A stretch of DNA of 64,000 nucleotides from Cercophora sp. LCS_1 (taxonomy: Eukaryota > Ascomycota > Sordariomycetes > Sordariales > Lasiosphaeriaceae), in assembly GCA_036250225.1 (NCBI GenBank), contig JAPZLL010000024.1, positions 372,001 to 436,000 of the forward strand, in the 5' to 3' direction. The notes under the pieces were generated by a model that was not told the DNA's origin, made no database searches, and saw only the letters and a list, made by a program, of their open reading frames with translations. Positions 32,330 to 42,996 of the stretch are shown piece after piece; the stretch's first letter is position 1; each line of letters begins with the position of its first letter. A program made the position numbers and the translations under genes.

Positions 32330-33672
32330 GATCGTGCGGTCTTGCTAGGAAAAGCGGTCTAATAACAGCGGAGGCGAAGACGGGGACACAGAGGATACTG
32401 GTTGTGCCATCTTCATCCCGGCGGCTGCCTCGGTGAGTGACCTTTAGCAGAGACCCCTTTTGACATTCAGAGGGGAAGGCTCGACCAGCAGCTGACAACC
32501 CATGCGGCTCTGCGGATTATCAGGGCACGCCATCAATCGCCGAAATTCTTCCCACCCCTGAAACGCGTTCGCCAAGACGTCATTTCAGCCTCAGGCCCAA
32601 ACGCAAAACATCAAAGAGCCCCGATAACTGTCAATATTACCGCTTTTAACGAGTCAGATACGAGGTATTCACCCCATTCGAAGTATTTGTGCAACCTGCG
32701 ACCAACAAAGGTGGGTAGCATCGATGACGATCTTTAACGTTTTGGTCACGGTGAGCCGGGGTTTTCAGCGACCAAAGAACCAGTCAAAATGCGCCATCAG
32801 AGCCACACCGTAACGGTGTCACTGTGGCGCATCGTGATGGGGGGTAGGATCCCGCCATGATTGCTCCAACCCGTCTCCCGCTGAGCACCCGCCGGCTCGC
32901 GATGGGCGAGAGATAAGGCTCTGGCTATTTATATCCCAGCCACACGCACTTTTGTTCACGGGAGCTGGACTTTTGATGTGCAGTGCAGCCTTGGGATTCT
33001 TGCCCCAGAAGGGTTGGACACGTGCAGTGTCCAAAGGAACCCGGGCACGTCCCGGCCCGGGCGTTGGTTGGGTCGGGCGGGACGGATGCGCCCGCCAGCT
33101 CTTCGCAGAGGCAGAGGTTGGACTCGCCGTGGGCAAGACGCCGTTGCCTTTATTACGGGAGGCAAAAGGAGGATTGGCGGTGGTCTTTTTCATTACCGAA
33201 GGGCCGGTGTCACGAGGTTGCGCCATTCGCCTGGTTTTGTCGGGCACCATCACCAGGGAAACCTTCAGGGGGCTTGGCACAAAAAATGCCGGTTACAGCG
33301 GACTGACCCTTCGCAAGTACCGGAGTTGTACTCCCGGCTCTCAGAACCAGCGCCACACCTCCCAGGCGCGGCAGACAATGTTATTCGCATCGGAGACAAA
33401 AGAAACCAAACTATGACACAGCGGTGGGCTCGATGCCTCGCTCGGCGACTTTTGATTGGCCCATCTTTTGTCTCCGGGCCTAACCACCACCAAGCTTCGC
33501 AACGATCATCAATCTCCACACCATGACAAGAACATCGCTTCCTCAGGATACAAGTCTCCGAAATGCATTATATAGCCCTCCCAACAGACCAGAGCAGGCT
33601 GGTAGACTTCCCAGACACCAAAACACCAACAACCCACCACACGATCAACCGCCTAGAAACGCACTAACCGTC
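32330..33672. other. intergenic region between divergent membrane-protein and oxidase genes
   Basis: It contains both promoters. A TATATAG-like element at about 33568-33574 lies about 100 nt before the oxidase ATG. Overlapping frames of 100-180 codons at 32952-33526 on both strands have no recognised domain. Confidence 0.5.
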
Positions 33673-34680
33673 ATGAACGCCCTCTACGACGTCCTCATCA
33701 TCGGCGGTGGTCCAGGCGGCCTCGCCGTGGCAACCGGCCTCGCGCGCCAGCTCTACCGCGCCGTGGTCTTCGACTCAGGCGTCTACCGCAACTCGCGTAC
33801 CAAGCACATGCACAACGTCCCGACGTGGGACCACCGAGACCCGTCGGAGTTCCGTGCGAAAGCTCGCGCTGACATCCTCGCTCGTTATGACACTATCGCG
33901 TTCCAAGACACGGGCATTGGGTCCATCACGCGCACAGCGAAGAATGTCTTCCGCGCTGTCGATGCACGGGGCGGTGTGTGGACGGGAAGAAAGGTGGTAC
34001 TGGCGGTGGGTGTGACGGATATCTTTCCTGCTATTGAGGGGTTCGATGAGGTTTGGGCGCATGGGGTGTGAGTCTCTCTCTTGTCACTTGTGAAGGAAGG
34101 GTTGGTGCTGATGACGCACAGGTACCACTGCCTCTTTTGCGACGGGTATGAAGATCGCGGGGCGGCTTCGGCTGGTGTGCTTGCCATTGATGACATGGCG
34201 AATGTGGATGTGGCGCTTCACCAGGCGCGTATGGCACGGCGGTTGAGCGATAAGGTTACGATCTATACCGACGGGAATGGGGAGTTGGCCGAACAACTTG
34301 CTGTCGTCGTACAAGAAGGTGACGGGATCAAGGTTGACGAGCGACGGGTAGTAAAGCTTGCTAGGCCGTTGGGCTCCGGCTCTGGGGTTATGGTGCATTT
34401 GGGAGATGGGGCCGTGTTGCACGAGGGCTTCGTTGCTCACAGGCCGAAGAGCAGAGTCAACGGACCGTTTGTGTCTCAACTTGGGCTAGAGTTGACGGAG
34501 CAAGGTGTTATCAAGACGTCGCCGCCTTTCAACGAGGCCAGCGTCAAGGGCGTATTCGCGGTGGGAGATTGCGCTTCCATGTTTCCGGCTGTGGTCAATG
34601 CGATGGCCATGGGGGCTTTCACTGCCGGTGGGCTAGCGGGGCAGCTTCAGTCGGAAGCAGTGCCTGAGCAAGATGATTGA
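33673..34680 (+). CDS. thioredoxin-reductase-like FAD dithiol oxidase (GliT type)
   Basis: Two exons, 33673-34067 and 34122-34680 (GTGAGT...CACAG, 54 nt), give 317 aa, normal for the family. The FAD-binding motif is VLIIGGGPGGLAVATGLAR at the very N-terminus. VVFDSGVYRNSRTKHMHNVPTWDH, the GRKVVLAVGVTD strand and the redox-active CxxC in YHCLFCDGYED follow, then VTIYTDGNGEL, and GVFAVGDCASMFPAVVNAMAMG contacts FAD. Fungal members (gliT, aclT, holmT-like) oxidise dithiols to disulphides in epidithio-metabolite clusters or protect against them (family knowledge), but others have no known substrate. A TATA-like element about 100 nt upstream favours ATG 33673 over the in-frame ATG at 33523. No NRPS is in the window, so a metabolic role is inference. 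Confidence 0.88.
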
Positions 34681-35284
34681 AGGGATCTAGCGGTGATAAA
34701 AGAGTTGTTATGGAGGTTTTAATTAGTTGATTGTCCAGTCCCTTACAGCAACAGAACAGACACCTCACGAACCTCGCAATCCAATGCCTGCAAATCGTTG
34801 GTTGTGGCAACCGCGGGCAAACACACTCCAATGACTCAAACTAGACGATTCACATTAGCGTTTATAAGCGCCAACTCCTCCCACCCTCCAAGTGAAGTAC
34901 TCATAGAATTTGCAAAGGCTTGACGTCTTGCCTTGCCAGTGTCATACACATTAATATGTGAAATTCCAAAGCCTGTGCGAACTAGCCGGGCGCCATGCGT
35001 GCCAATGTGGATTTTGTCTCCATTTTCCACGCACACCTCCCTAACCAACATTGAGCATAGGGTACCCGGGCGGGGTAGGGCTGACGCCGCATGAAGCGAT
35101 TTGCGTGTGAAGTTATGACTGGTTGTTTGGGTATCGGGAATCAGGCGACAACTCGAACAAGGGAGGAAATAGTGACTAATGTGGTTGAGTGAGCCCAATG
35201 TCCAGTTGTTATGCAGAAGGGTGGAGGTGACACTGCCGGAAAGGATGAATCCGACGCAAACCTCGCCGGATTGGTTTGAATGGG
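34681..35284. other. intergenic region
   Basis: This is the 3' flank of the oxidase gene. A 180-codon frame on the minus strand (34836-35378) has no recognisable feature and overlaps the hydroxylase fragment on the other strand. Confidence 0.45.
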
Positions 35285-35797
35285 ATGGAAGGTGCCTGGG
35301 ATGGGTGGATTGACAGTGCATGCAGAGCGAAAAGCGTTCGGCGTCGAACCAGCAGGCACCACGCACAGTTCCTTCCATCTCATCAACCCCTCACCTGCTC
35401 CTCCATAGCGCCCAAAACGCTATTCACACTCAAATTCCTCCAAGAGCTGTCACTCTATGATACCGTCCGGCCATACCAGTTCCACGAATTTCCCGAAGTA
35501 CCGGTGGATCAACAGACAAATTGTCAGTATGAACACATCAGCCATGTTCCCACACATGATCTCCGCGACGCCCTCCACTCGACTCGCTTGGAGGACGAAG
35601 GTTTCGAAATTGTGACCAGTCCACCGCGCAGTACCCTATCCGCTGCCATTTTCGAGGGCAATACACCAGAGAGTGACAATGCTGTCGGAGACTATGTGCA
35701 GGACGCAATGGACATGGTGCGCGAGCGGGTGGGAGCGGACTCGGTGATCGCTATTGACTGGCGGGTGGGTGTCTCTCTGACTCGCTTCAACACTTGA
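35285..35797 (+). pseudogene. fragment of an AsaB/CmcJ-type hydroxylase/desaturase (N-terminal part)
   Basis: The family-like segment runs from about 35429 to 35767: FLQELSLYDTVRPYQF, VPTHDLRD, EDEGFEIVTSPPRSTLSAAIFEGNTPE, YVQDAMDMVRERVGADSVIAIDWR. This matches the N-terminal third of fungal proteins annotated as hydroxylase/desaturase AsaB or 7-alpha-cephem-methoxylase P8 chain-related (pattern: SLY...KPY, V.D.R, .E..GF, V...Y.PE....++..GA..V...+). After IDWR there is a GTGGGT donor-like site, but the downstream frames to 36220 do not contain the family's catalytic core (HxDxS...R). The gene therefore looks truncated. It could also be a first exon with a decayed remainder. Expression and function are doubtful. 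Confidence 0.5.
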
Positions 35798-36221
35798 TTG
35801 TACCAGTAGCTGACGGCAGAAACATGATAGTTCCATCGAAACAAAGATAACGCTTCCCGCAAACCAACTGAGGGCGGCGACATTCGAAAGCAAGCCATGT
35901 GTCGCGACGACAGCGGATTGCGGTAAGCTTCTCTCCTTGCCATTCGAGTCTGGCCGAAGCACGAGTCTACCGCCGATGTCCAACTGCAGCCCTTGCCGTT
36001 CTTTCTTCCCCATCTGCATGTGCCCCACCAAACGGTTGCTACGCGTCGCATCTGGACCCGTCGCAGAAGCTTTGTGTGCAAGACAAACCCTCCGGATAGG
36101 GCGTTCCAACAAAGTCAGCAATTTCTCCACAAAGTCCTTTGAGTCTCCCAAGTGATAAGTCAGACAGCTTCAACACTTTGGCGTCTCTGTTTTTTTCACA
36201 CACACTCTCTCTCTGCGGTGC
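35798..36221. other. intergenic region / decayed 3' part of hydroxylase
   Basis: Frames here (for example 35937-36155) carry no conserved hydroxylase motif. The stretch may be degenerate coding sequence. A CT-rich block lies at 36200-36213 just before the next gene. Confidence 0.4.
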
Positions 36222-37412
36222 ATGCCGCACTTTGACAAACAGGTCCTGATATACACACCACACATGGCGGCCACGATGCAGCAGCTGCGTCGTTCCGCCA
36301 GGCTTGCCCGAAGCTGGGGCAGCGACCCAGACGACATATGTAGCCCTGACGAACATCACGTAGGCAACGATACCGACAGTCTAGCCACTTCCCCCGACAC
36401 AACGTCCAACCAAGACGACGACAACGACAACGACAACGACAACGATATGGAGGGCGTTAAAGACCCAGCCTACCGCATCAACTGCCTTGAGCCCAACCAT
36501 ATCATCTTCCGGCATCCGCAAGAACAGCTTCCCGATGCCGTAGCCACCCACGTCGAGCAGATCGCCTCCACAATACCCTAGATGCTTAAGCTCGACCCGG
36601 AGGTTGTGGCCAAGGCTATCTACGACCTAGATACGCTAGGTATAGGCTGCAACGAGATCGATGTCAGCTCCTATTTAAAACTCCATCTCTTTCCCCAAGG
36701 CGCCACTACAAGATTCCCAACTGGAAGATTGTTATCTGTAGCCGGCACGCATATGGCTCGTCACCTCCTACCCAATCTCTCGGGCGGAGGCACCATGGGC
36801 AGTCACGCAGCCACGACCCGACCTGCTCTATGGTCACCCAAAGACACCTACCTTCACCTCGGCACAGTTGATTGCACTACAGGGGATCCATGGGCAGATT
36901 CCAGCCTACGCACAGGCGTCCCCTGGCCTTTGGTTCCCCTTTTTACAGTTGAGTTCAAGGCTACAGCAGGGACGGGAGGAAATCTCTGGGTTGCGGCGAA
37001 CCAGTGTGCTGGCGCTTCGGCCGCCTGCGTCCAGGCTGTCAACCAAGTAAACACAAGACTCGGAGATGCCGGATGCAATGGACATGTTCCCGATCTCTGC
37101 TACAGCCTCGCCATCGATAACAGCCTTGCACAGCTATATGTGTCGTGGGGAGCTAAGGACAAAGGCAATCTGGTTGTTTGCATTCAGCGGGTAAGCTCTT
37201 TCTTGCTATCAAGCCCGAAACACTTTACGCGCCTCCACCGGTGGGTGACAGCCATTCTCAAGTGGGGAGAAGGAGGACGTTTAAGGAACATCCAGCTCGC
37301 TCTAGATTGCATCCGAGAAGAGCAGCGGAAGGCGGTGTCCGGAGCTGCTAAGTCTCGGCCAGGCCCAGAAATGGAAGGCAGTCCGGAAAGAAAGACAAGA
37401 CGGTTGAGATAA
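36222..37412 (+). pseudogene. DUF7924-type (PD-(D/E)XK-like) protein, one in-frame TAG
   Basis: One frame, 36222-37412 (397 codons), is interrupted only by TAG at 36579-36581 (IASTIP*MLKLDPEVV). After a basic start (MQQLRRSARLARS, the more usual start of the family at 36264/36276) and an Asp/Asn repeat there are AYRINCLEPNHIIFR, DLDTLGIGCNEIDVSSYLK, GTHMARHLLP, PLFTVEFKATAGTGGNLWVAANQCAGASAACVQAVNQ, YSLAIDNSLAQLYVSW, CIQRVSSFLLSSPKHFTRLHRWVTAILKWGEGGRLRNIQLALD. These are the conserved blocks of a large fungal-specific family (DUF7924). The E-x-K in VEFKAT after a hydrophobic strand resembles the PD-(D/E)XK nuclease core, which is inference. The stop separates the N-terminal 119 codons from the conserved domain, so reinitiation at ATG 36582 could still yield the whole domain. 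Confidence 0.75.
36412..36448 (+). repeat. GACAAC hexanucleotide microsatellite
   Basis: About five GACAAC-type units encode an Asp-Asn repeat inside the DUF7924 gene. Confidence 0.75.
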
Positions 37413-38487
37413 TCTCATCCATGCTGAGGGGGGGCCTTTCTTTTTTTAGGGAAGAAGGGGAGGGGATGATATGCTGAATATTCTTTGGCTATTTGTGTAG
37501 CGCCGTAGCCACGTGTGGGGAGTTTGCTATATGCCACTAGATCAGAGGCTGCTGCTCCGAGGCCGTGTACAATATCCGCTTAGCTTTTCGGCCCACTACA
37601 CACCAAAGCGTCAATCTCACCTATTTTTATCGTCACCAGCAGCGTCCCGGCGCCCCGTCCTTGGCGTACGTCTAGAGCTTATGCAACTCCGGCGACAATT
37701 GGGACAAACGCTCCCCCCTATGACCCGGCAAAGCGGTTAGCTGTCGTCTGCATGGGTAGCTCACTATGCTTTAGGTAGGAGCGCAGACAAGGGCATGTAT
37801 CCAAGGGGGGAGGTTTGAGATTTCCTGCTGCCATGTCAAGTAGGTCTTAGGGGTTTACAGGGGCCGGAAAGGGGCTTTTCCTCAACGAGCTCAGGGGCAA
37901 GCTCAGCAACGCAAGATCATTTCCTACACTCACCTAGGTCGCACACTCCCTCTCCATTTTCTACACCTTTTCGCCTCGGTCGGTTCGGCAACGCCACGCA
38001 AATGGAAGGTTAGGTGTGGTGTTGAACATCAATTGGAACGTGGCCCCCTCTGTTCAGAAGGAGGCCACCAAGCCTCCTTATCCTAGATATAGTCTTCCGC
38101 TTCCGGGAGCCTCTTTGACCACAGCGGCTTAGCCTTCTTTCGGCTACTCCGAACCTCTTTATGGTGCGGCGGCATCGTACCGGCCCCGCACCGGGGCAGA
38201 TGCCCCGAGACGGGCCAGACGGGGGGGTCTTGACTTCTAGCCCATTAAAAAAGTGATCGAATTATTTGTTGTCTCTGTAGCTCTCTGGCTCCGCCAGGGA
38301 GCTCGTGTTGTGGTTGTCGTGGGTGGCGAGGGGTGTGGCGATTGTCGCCTACAGACCTGTTGTCGGCGCTTAGCTTTCTTCGGGGTATCCGCGATGCCGG
38401 GCACTTTCGTCTTGACAGGAAGAGGATCCCGTTCGATGGAGATGGTATTTGCGACGTATCTAGGAGGAAAATAAGAACAGAAGAGCA
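37413..38487. other. intergenic region between convergent genes
   Basis: It contains the 3' ends of the DUF7924 and flavin oxidoreductase genes. GC-rich patches near 38170-38225. No gene or repeat array was recognised. Confidence 0.5.
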
Positions 38488-39884
38488 TCAACCTTTCTTA
38501 GGACGTCCACCTCCTCTCCCTCCAAACCCCCAACCAATCTGATTCGCAACATGAATGGCAACGCCAACCTCCTCAGCCCACGCCCACACCAGCCCCGGAT
38601 TCTTCTGAAACATGCGTCCCGCCATGACAACATCAAGCGGCTCGTCATCTCCGCCCTTCCCACCCTCCAACAACTCCTGCGCCTGCTTTCCGCCAGTAAT
38701 ACTCCCCACAGTCGCAACAAGTAGCTTGTCGCCAACCGCCTGTTTAATCCGCTTCGCAAACGGGGCCTGGTACCCCGGGCCACCCTTGATCTTTTGGCTC
38801 GGATGATTCCCGCCACTCGAAACATCAAGCAGGTCCACGCCGCGTTCCGCCAACAACTTTGCAAGCTCAACGCTCTGCTCAACCGTCCAGCTCTCGCCTT
38901 CATATCCCTCCGCCTCCTCCAGCCAATCCGTCGCGCTGATTCGCACAAAAAGCGGCATATCCTCCGGTATCACGCCCCTCAAGCCCTCTACAACCTCCAA
39001 TACCAGTCGCGTCCTGTTCTCAAAACTCCCGCCGTAGGCATCCGTTCTATGATTCGAAGCGGGGGATAAAAACTCGTGCAACAGATATCCGTGCGCGGCA
39101 TGGACTTCGATCGCATCGAACCCGGCTACCACGGCGCGTTTCGCAGCCGCCGCAAAGTCCCGTTTCAGATCGTCGATCTCGGATAGCGTCATCTCCTTCG
39201 GATGAGGAAACGCGTCGTTGTACGGAATCGCGCTCGGAGCGATAACGTCGTCGGGCCAGCCGCCGACCGCGCGGGTGGCTGTTGCGCCTGAGGAGAGCCA
39301 GGGAGCGACGGTGGAGGCTTTGCGGCCGGCGTGGGCGAGTTGGATGCCGATCTTCTGGGACTGGGAGTGTGCGAAGGAGACGGTTGCGGCGAGGCCGGGG
39401 ATTTGAGCGTCCTGCCAGAGGCCTGAGTCTTCGGGGGTGATGCGGCCCCGGGGTTGGACCGCGGTTGCTTCTACTATTGTGAGGGCTGGCTGTTTCGTGT
39501 TAGACAAGTCTTCCATCGTGGTTTTGATGAAGCGGGTGCGCAAAAACATGAGTGAGCTGGGGTAGGAGGGAGGCTTACGCCGCGCTGGACGATACCGCCG
39601 AGGTGGGTGAGGTGCCATGGTGTGTGGAAGCCGTCGTTGGCGCTGTATTGGCACATGGGGCTGACCATGATGCGGTTTTGGAGCTGGAGGCCGCGGATCG
39701 TGAGAGGGGTGAAGAGCTTGGGGATGGGCTTGTTGTCGGGTTGCGGCGTCACGGCTGTTCCGGCGGGAGGATCCTGCTTTGGTGTGTAAAAGGGTATGTT
39801 TTCGGCTGCATCATTGTAGATGCCACCTTTGGCGGGTTCGCCGTTTGGAGGCCGGAGCCCTTGGGTTCGAGGGATGTTGAACAT
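38488..39884 (-). CDS. NADH:flavin oxidoreductase of the Old Yellow Enzyme family (YqjM-like)
   Basis: Two exons, 39884-39579 and 39489-38488 (GTAAGC...CAG, 89 nt), give 435 aa. It is an FMN TIM barrel that reduces activated C=C bonds with NAD(P)H (family knowledge). Landmarks are KLFTPLTIRGLQLQNRIMVSPMCQYS (the Cys of thermophilic/YqjM-type OYEs), HLTHLGGIVQRG, IGIQLAHAGRKAS, FDAIEVHAAHGYLLHEFLSPASNHRTDAYGGSFENRTRL (catalytic His/His and the YGGS signature), FVRISATDW, LLDVSSGGNHP and VMAGRMFQKNPGLVW. The first ~50 residues are a family-variable extension. Several secondary-metabolite clusters contain such enzymes. The next genes outward are a DHA2 transporter and a GliT-like oxidase. Confidence 0.93.
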
Positions 39885-40185
39885 CTTGATCGTGGTTTGG
39901 GATGTTGAGAGTTAAAAGAGGAAGAGAGGGGAGAAAATGAGAACCACGCGTATTTATGAAGCACGGGAATCCTGATGTGCGATGGCGTTCATGGCGCTTA
40001 GTAATGTTACCATCTCGCTTTGCGGCTGATTACACCATGATCGAAAACGGCCCACATATATGCCAGGTTTCGAGCTCCGGCAACGGGAATATTCTTTTCC
40101 CTGCTTAATAACACCGCGAGCGTTAGCACCTCGCTCTCTGGCTGAAATTTGTTATGAGCTTCTGTAACGATTTCTGTCCCCCTTC
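39885..40185. other. intergenic region
   Basis: This is the promoter of the flavin oxidoreductase (TATA-like ATAAATA at about 39950) and the 3' flank of the short HET gene. The minus-strand frame 40007-40213 may be decayed HET sequence. Confidence 0.4.
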
Positions 40186-40782
40186 CTAGCTTTGACCATT
40201 GCTGTCGTCGCACAAAAAAAACGTCCTTATTCCATCAGCGAGAAAATATCCATCGGCCACTTTACTGCACAGGCCGTCGATCCCGTTTTCAGTCATCGGT
40301 ACCGGTTCTTGGATCGCGGCGAATGGCGAGTTGGGCTTGCATCGGGCAAAGAAGTCGTGGACCTCGGGATCAGGTAGCCCCAAGTGGATGACCGTGTGTG
40401 TCGCAGCTCGGTAAATGCGGTGCATGACGGAGACCTGGCGGGCCCGTTCCTGGTCGTCGGCCTGGTTTATGCATAGGGCGTCTGCCCAAACGTCTCCGTG
40501 GACGGTTTCGCTCCGCATATCACGGAGCGCGGCATCGAGGGCCGGCGTTGTGGCGACCGTGTAGAAGCCGTCGAGGTGGATTTCGCACGTCTTGTCGCTG
40601 CCGCCCCAACAGTATGATAGGGCCGTGAATGGGCGAAACAGGTTGTAAGAACACTCTGCGATGGTTGTGTGAATCAGGGGACCACGCAGGTGGGCTTCAC
40701 GGGTGATCGCAGGTTCTAATCGCAGGAGTCGAATCGAATCACTCTCGACCAGAGGATCATAGCGAAAGGCTTTTCTTGACAT
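40186..40782 (-). CDS. short HET-domain protein, probably truncated
   Basis: Single exon of 198 aa, ATG at 40782. It holds the first two blocks of a HET domain, FTALSYCWGG and WADALCINQADDQERARQVSVMHRIYRAATHTVIHLG, with the preceding IRLLRLEPA start typical of the family. The third block (W-T-R-x-W-x-x-Q-E) is missing. After LPDPEVHDFFARC the sequence becomes unrelated and stops, whereas full members run to 500-800 aa. It is either a solo HET remnant or a pseudogene. Solo HET domains can still act in cell death, so function is not excluded. The gene sits between the flavin oxidoreductase and transporter genes on the same strand. Confidence 0.72.
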   Translation of the reverse strand: MSRKAFRYDPLVESDSIRLLRLEPAITREAHLRGPLIHTTIAECSYNLFRPFTALSYCWGGSDKTCEIHLDGFYTVATTPALDAALRDMRSETVHGDVWADALCINQADDQERARQVSVMHRIYRAATHTVIHLGLPDPEVHDFFARCKPNSPFAAIQEPVPMTENGIDGLCSKVADGYFLADGIRTFFLCDDSNGQS

Positions 40783-41088
40783 CGAAGTAGCTGCCGGGTG
40801 TGAAATTTTCTTTCGGTGTGCGGGAGAAAGGGCAGGGAAAGAAGGAAGGTCAGTGAAGAGGTTGGCAGTGCAGCAGAGCAGGAAAACTCCACCCGCTTGA
40901 CCCCAGCTCACGCCTTCGCCCAATCACACCAGACTTCCTCCCCAGTTCTCAAATCTTTACACGCAAGACAATTTCGTCCACCCGCCATCCTTCAACGGTC
41001 TGCTATTCGAAAAACATCCGTACAGTAAAGCCATGGGAAGTTGGTGAGTGTATAAAGCATAATGTGGTTTGGCGATCTTCTGGACACC
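40783..41088. other. intergenic region
   Basis: This is the promoter of the short HET gene and the 3' flank of the transporter gene. Nothing specific was recognised. Confidence 0.45.
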
Positions 41089-42996
41089 TTACGTCGCTAA
41101 CCCGCTACCCCAGGCCCGATTTCTTGTTGCCTTCGCCTCACCATGTCCCGTACTGGACGAATTGTATGCTAATGAATCCGTACCGTCAGGCTCTTCCGTC
41201 GCTACTTCTCCATCTTTTACTGGATCTTCCACGTCGTCCGCGACTACGCCCTTCTTCTTGGGTGTCCTCCGTTTCCCAATTCCAACCAGGCCAACGAGGC
41301 TCGCGGCCGCCAGTCCGGCTGCAATGACAAAGGTTCTTGTCAAGGCGCGGTTGAAGATCTCCAGCAGAGCCGGTACATCCTCCACCCTAACCAGTTGGTA
41401 GAACCCTGTTGCTCCCGATGATGCAACAGCTACTGCGTCAACTGTCGGAAACGCCGCGGTGACCTCCTTGGCCAGCCTCCCTGCGAAGACAGCATTGGCG
41501 AGGGTGACGAATATTGCAGGACCTAGGTTCTGACAGAACAGCAGAACCGCAATCCCGATCGGTGCATCAGCTTGGTTCAACAAGGACTGGATGAGGATGC
41601 CGGGTTGATCGGTCGAGATGCCGACGCCAATCCCCGCCAAGATTTGCGCTGCAACAAGGAGGCTGTTCGACGGTGTGACGGTGAGCGTCGAGAGCAAACC
41701 AGAGCCCAGCGGGAGCAAGACAGTCCCGGCGACCATCAGCGGCAGAGGGAAGCCCGTCCTTGTTACCAAAGCACCGGCCGTCAACACGCAGATGGTAAAC
41801 GGGACGCACAACGCCAGCCATCGAACGCCCGACTCTCCAGCCGAAAGTCCCTGAACGCTCTGAAACCATAGCGGAATCTGCCACGCATCAGCAAGCACCA
41901 CTGACCTCGCCGGAAATCGACTCACGTTGAACACAAGCACCAAGAACGAGCTCTCGATGCAAAACGAAAATGCAGACCCCCACAAGACAACCGGATTCCC
42001 AACCACCCTCGGCGGAACCAACGCCCTGTCCCCTCTCCACCACTGGCTCACCGCAAACAAGCCCATCACCACGCCCGCCGCAACCAGCACCGCAACCGTC
42101 CTCTTATCACTCCACCCATATACACCACCACCATACTCCATCCCCACAACGATCCCAACTACACCAGGAACCAACAAGATCATCCCCAAAAAGTCCACCT
42201 CCTTGACCCTCTCCCACCACCCCCTCTGCGCTCTCCCTTCTCCTTTCACAAACAAAACCGCAACAACAGGCGGCACAGCAACCGGCAAGTTCACCCAAAA
42301 GCACCACCTCCACCCCAAATAACTCTGCGTGATCACCCCGCCCAAGATCGGGCTCACAACCGACGCAATCCCATACACAAACCCCATGGCACCGATATAC
42401 AGCGGTAACTTATCCTGCGGCAGCACAGTCCCAAACAACGCCATCGCGCCAGACATGAGGCCCGCCGCGCCGATCCCGGACATCGCACGTCCAAGAATGA
42501 GGGTCCTAGAGGTCGGTGACAGGGCGCATATCAACGACCCGAGTTCGAAGATGAAGAGGGACGCGAGGAACCCCCTTTTAGGGCTGAAGAGGGAGTAGAC
42601 CTGGCCAAAGGCGAGTTGGGAGGCCGAGAGGGTTGTTAGGTAGGCTGAGGCGTACCACTTAATATTTTTCATTAGCACCTGGCTCAAGGATGAAAATATG
42701 GTGGGTTGGGAGGGAGCCAAGTTTCAGAGGGGACTGGAAGATGAAGATGGAAAAAGGGGCGAGGGAAAACATACGCCCGCCTCGCCGAGCGACTTGAAAT
42801 CATTGGTGATTTGCGGGATGGCTGTCGCGATGATGCCTTCGCCGAGAAACGGGCAGATGACGCCGAGGACGACGGCGAACCAGATGCCAAATGCTTTGAG
42901 GTTGGAGAAGGAGGGTTCATTATCGACAGCGACGGTTTCGATGATCGGTTGCTTCAATATGTCCGGCGCGGACGGTTCGATTCCCGCTGCGGTCAT
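41089..42996 (-). CDS. MFS drug/H+ antiporter, DHA2 (14-TM) type
   Basis: Three exons, 42996-42775, 42678-41926 and 41877-41089, give 588 codons (587 aa). The second intron (41925-41878, GTGAGT...GGCAG) is 48 nt, stop-free and in frame. Removing it restores the usual FN-IPLWFQSVQGLSAGESG block. Family marks are LGEGIIATAIPQITNDF in TM1 region, WYASAYLTTLSASQLAFGQVYSLFSPKRGF (motif A side), LILGRAMSGIGAAGLMSGAM, YIGAMGFVYGIASVVSPILGGVITQSYLGWRWCFWVNLP (motif C) and the late LLFCQNLGPAIFVTLANAVF. These pumps export toxic metabolites or drugs and are common in biosynthetic clusters (family knowledge). The substrate is unknown. Confidence 0.92.

Noticed and set aside
31446..32348. 300-codon plus-strand frame opposite the membrane protein
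   Set aside because: Shadow of the minus-strand exons, with no recognisable domain.
32952..33526. Overlapping frames of 100-182 codons
   Set aside because: Several frames on both strands are open at once, the mark of GC-rich non-coding DNA, and none shows a domain or splice support.
33523..33672. Longer N-terminus for the GliT-like oxidase
   Set aside because: The extra 50 residues are Pro/Asn-rich and unrelated to the family. The FAD motif normally starts the protein, and a TATA-like element lies inside this stretch.
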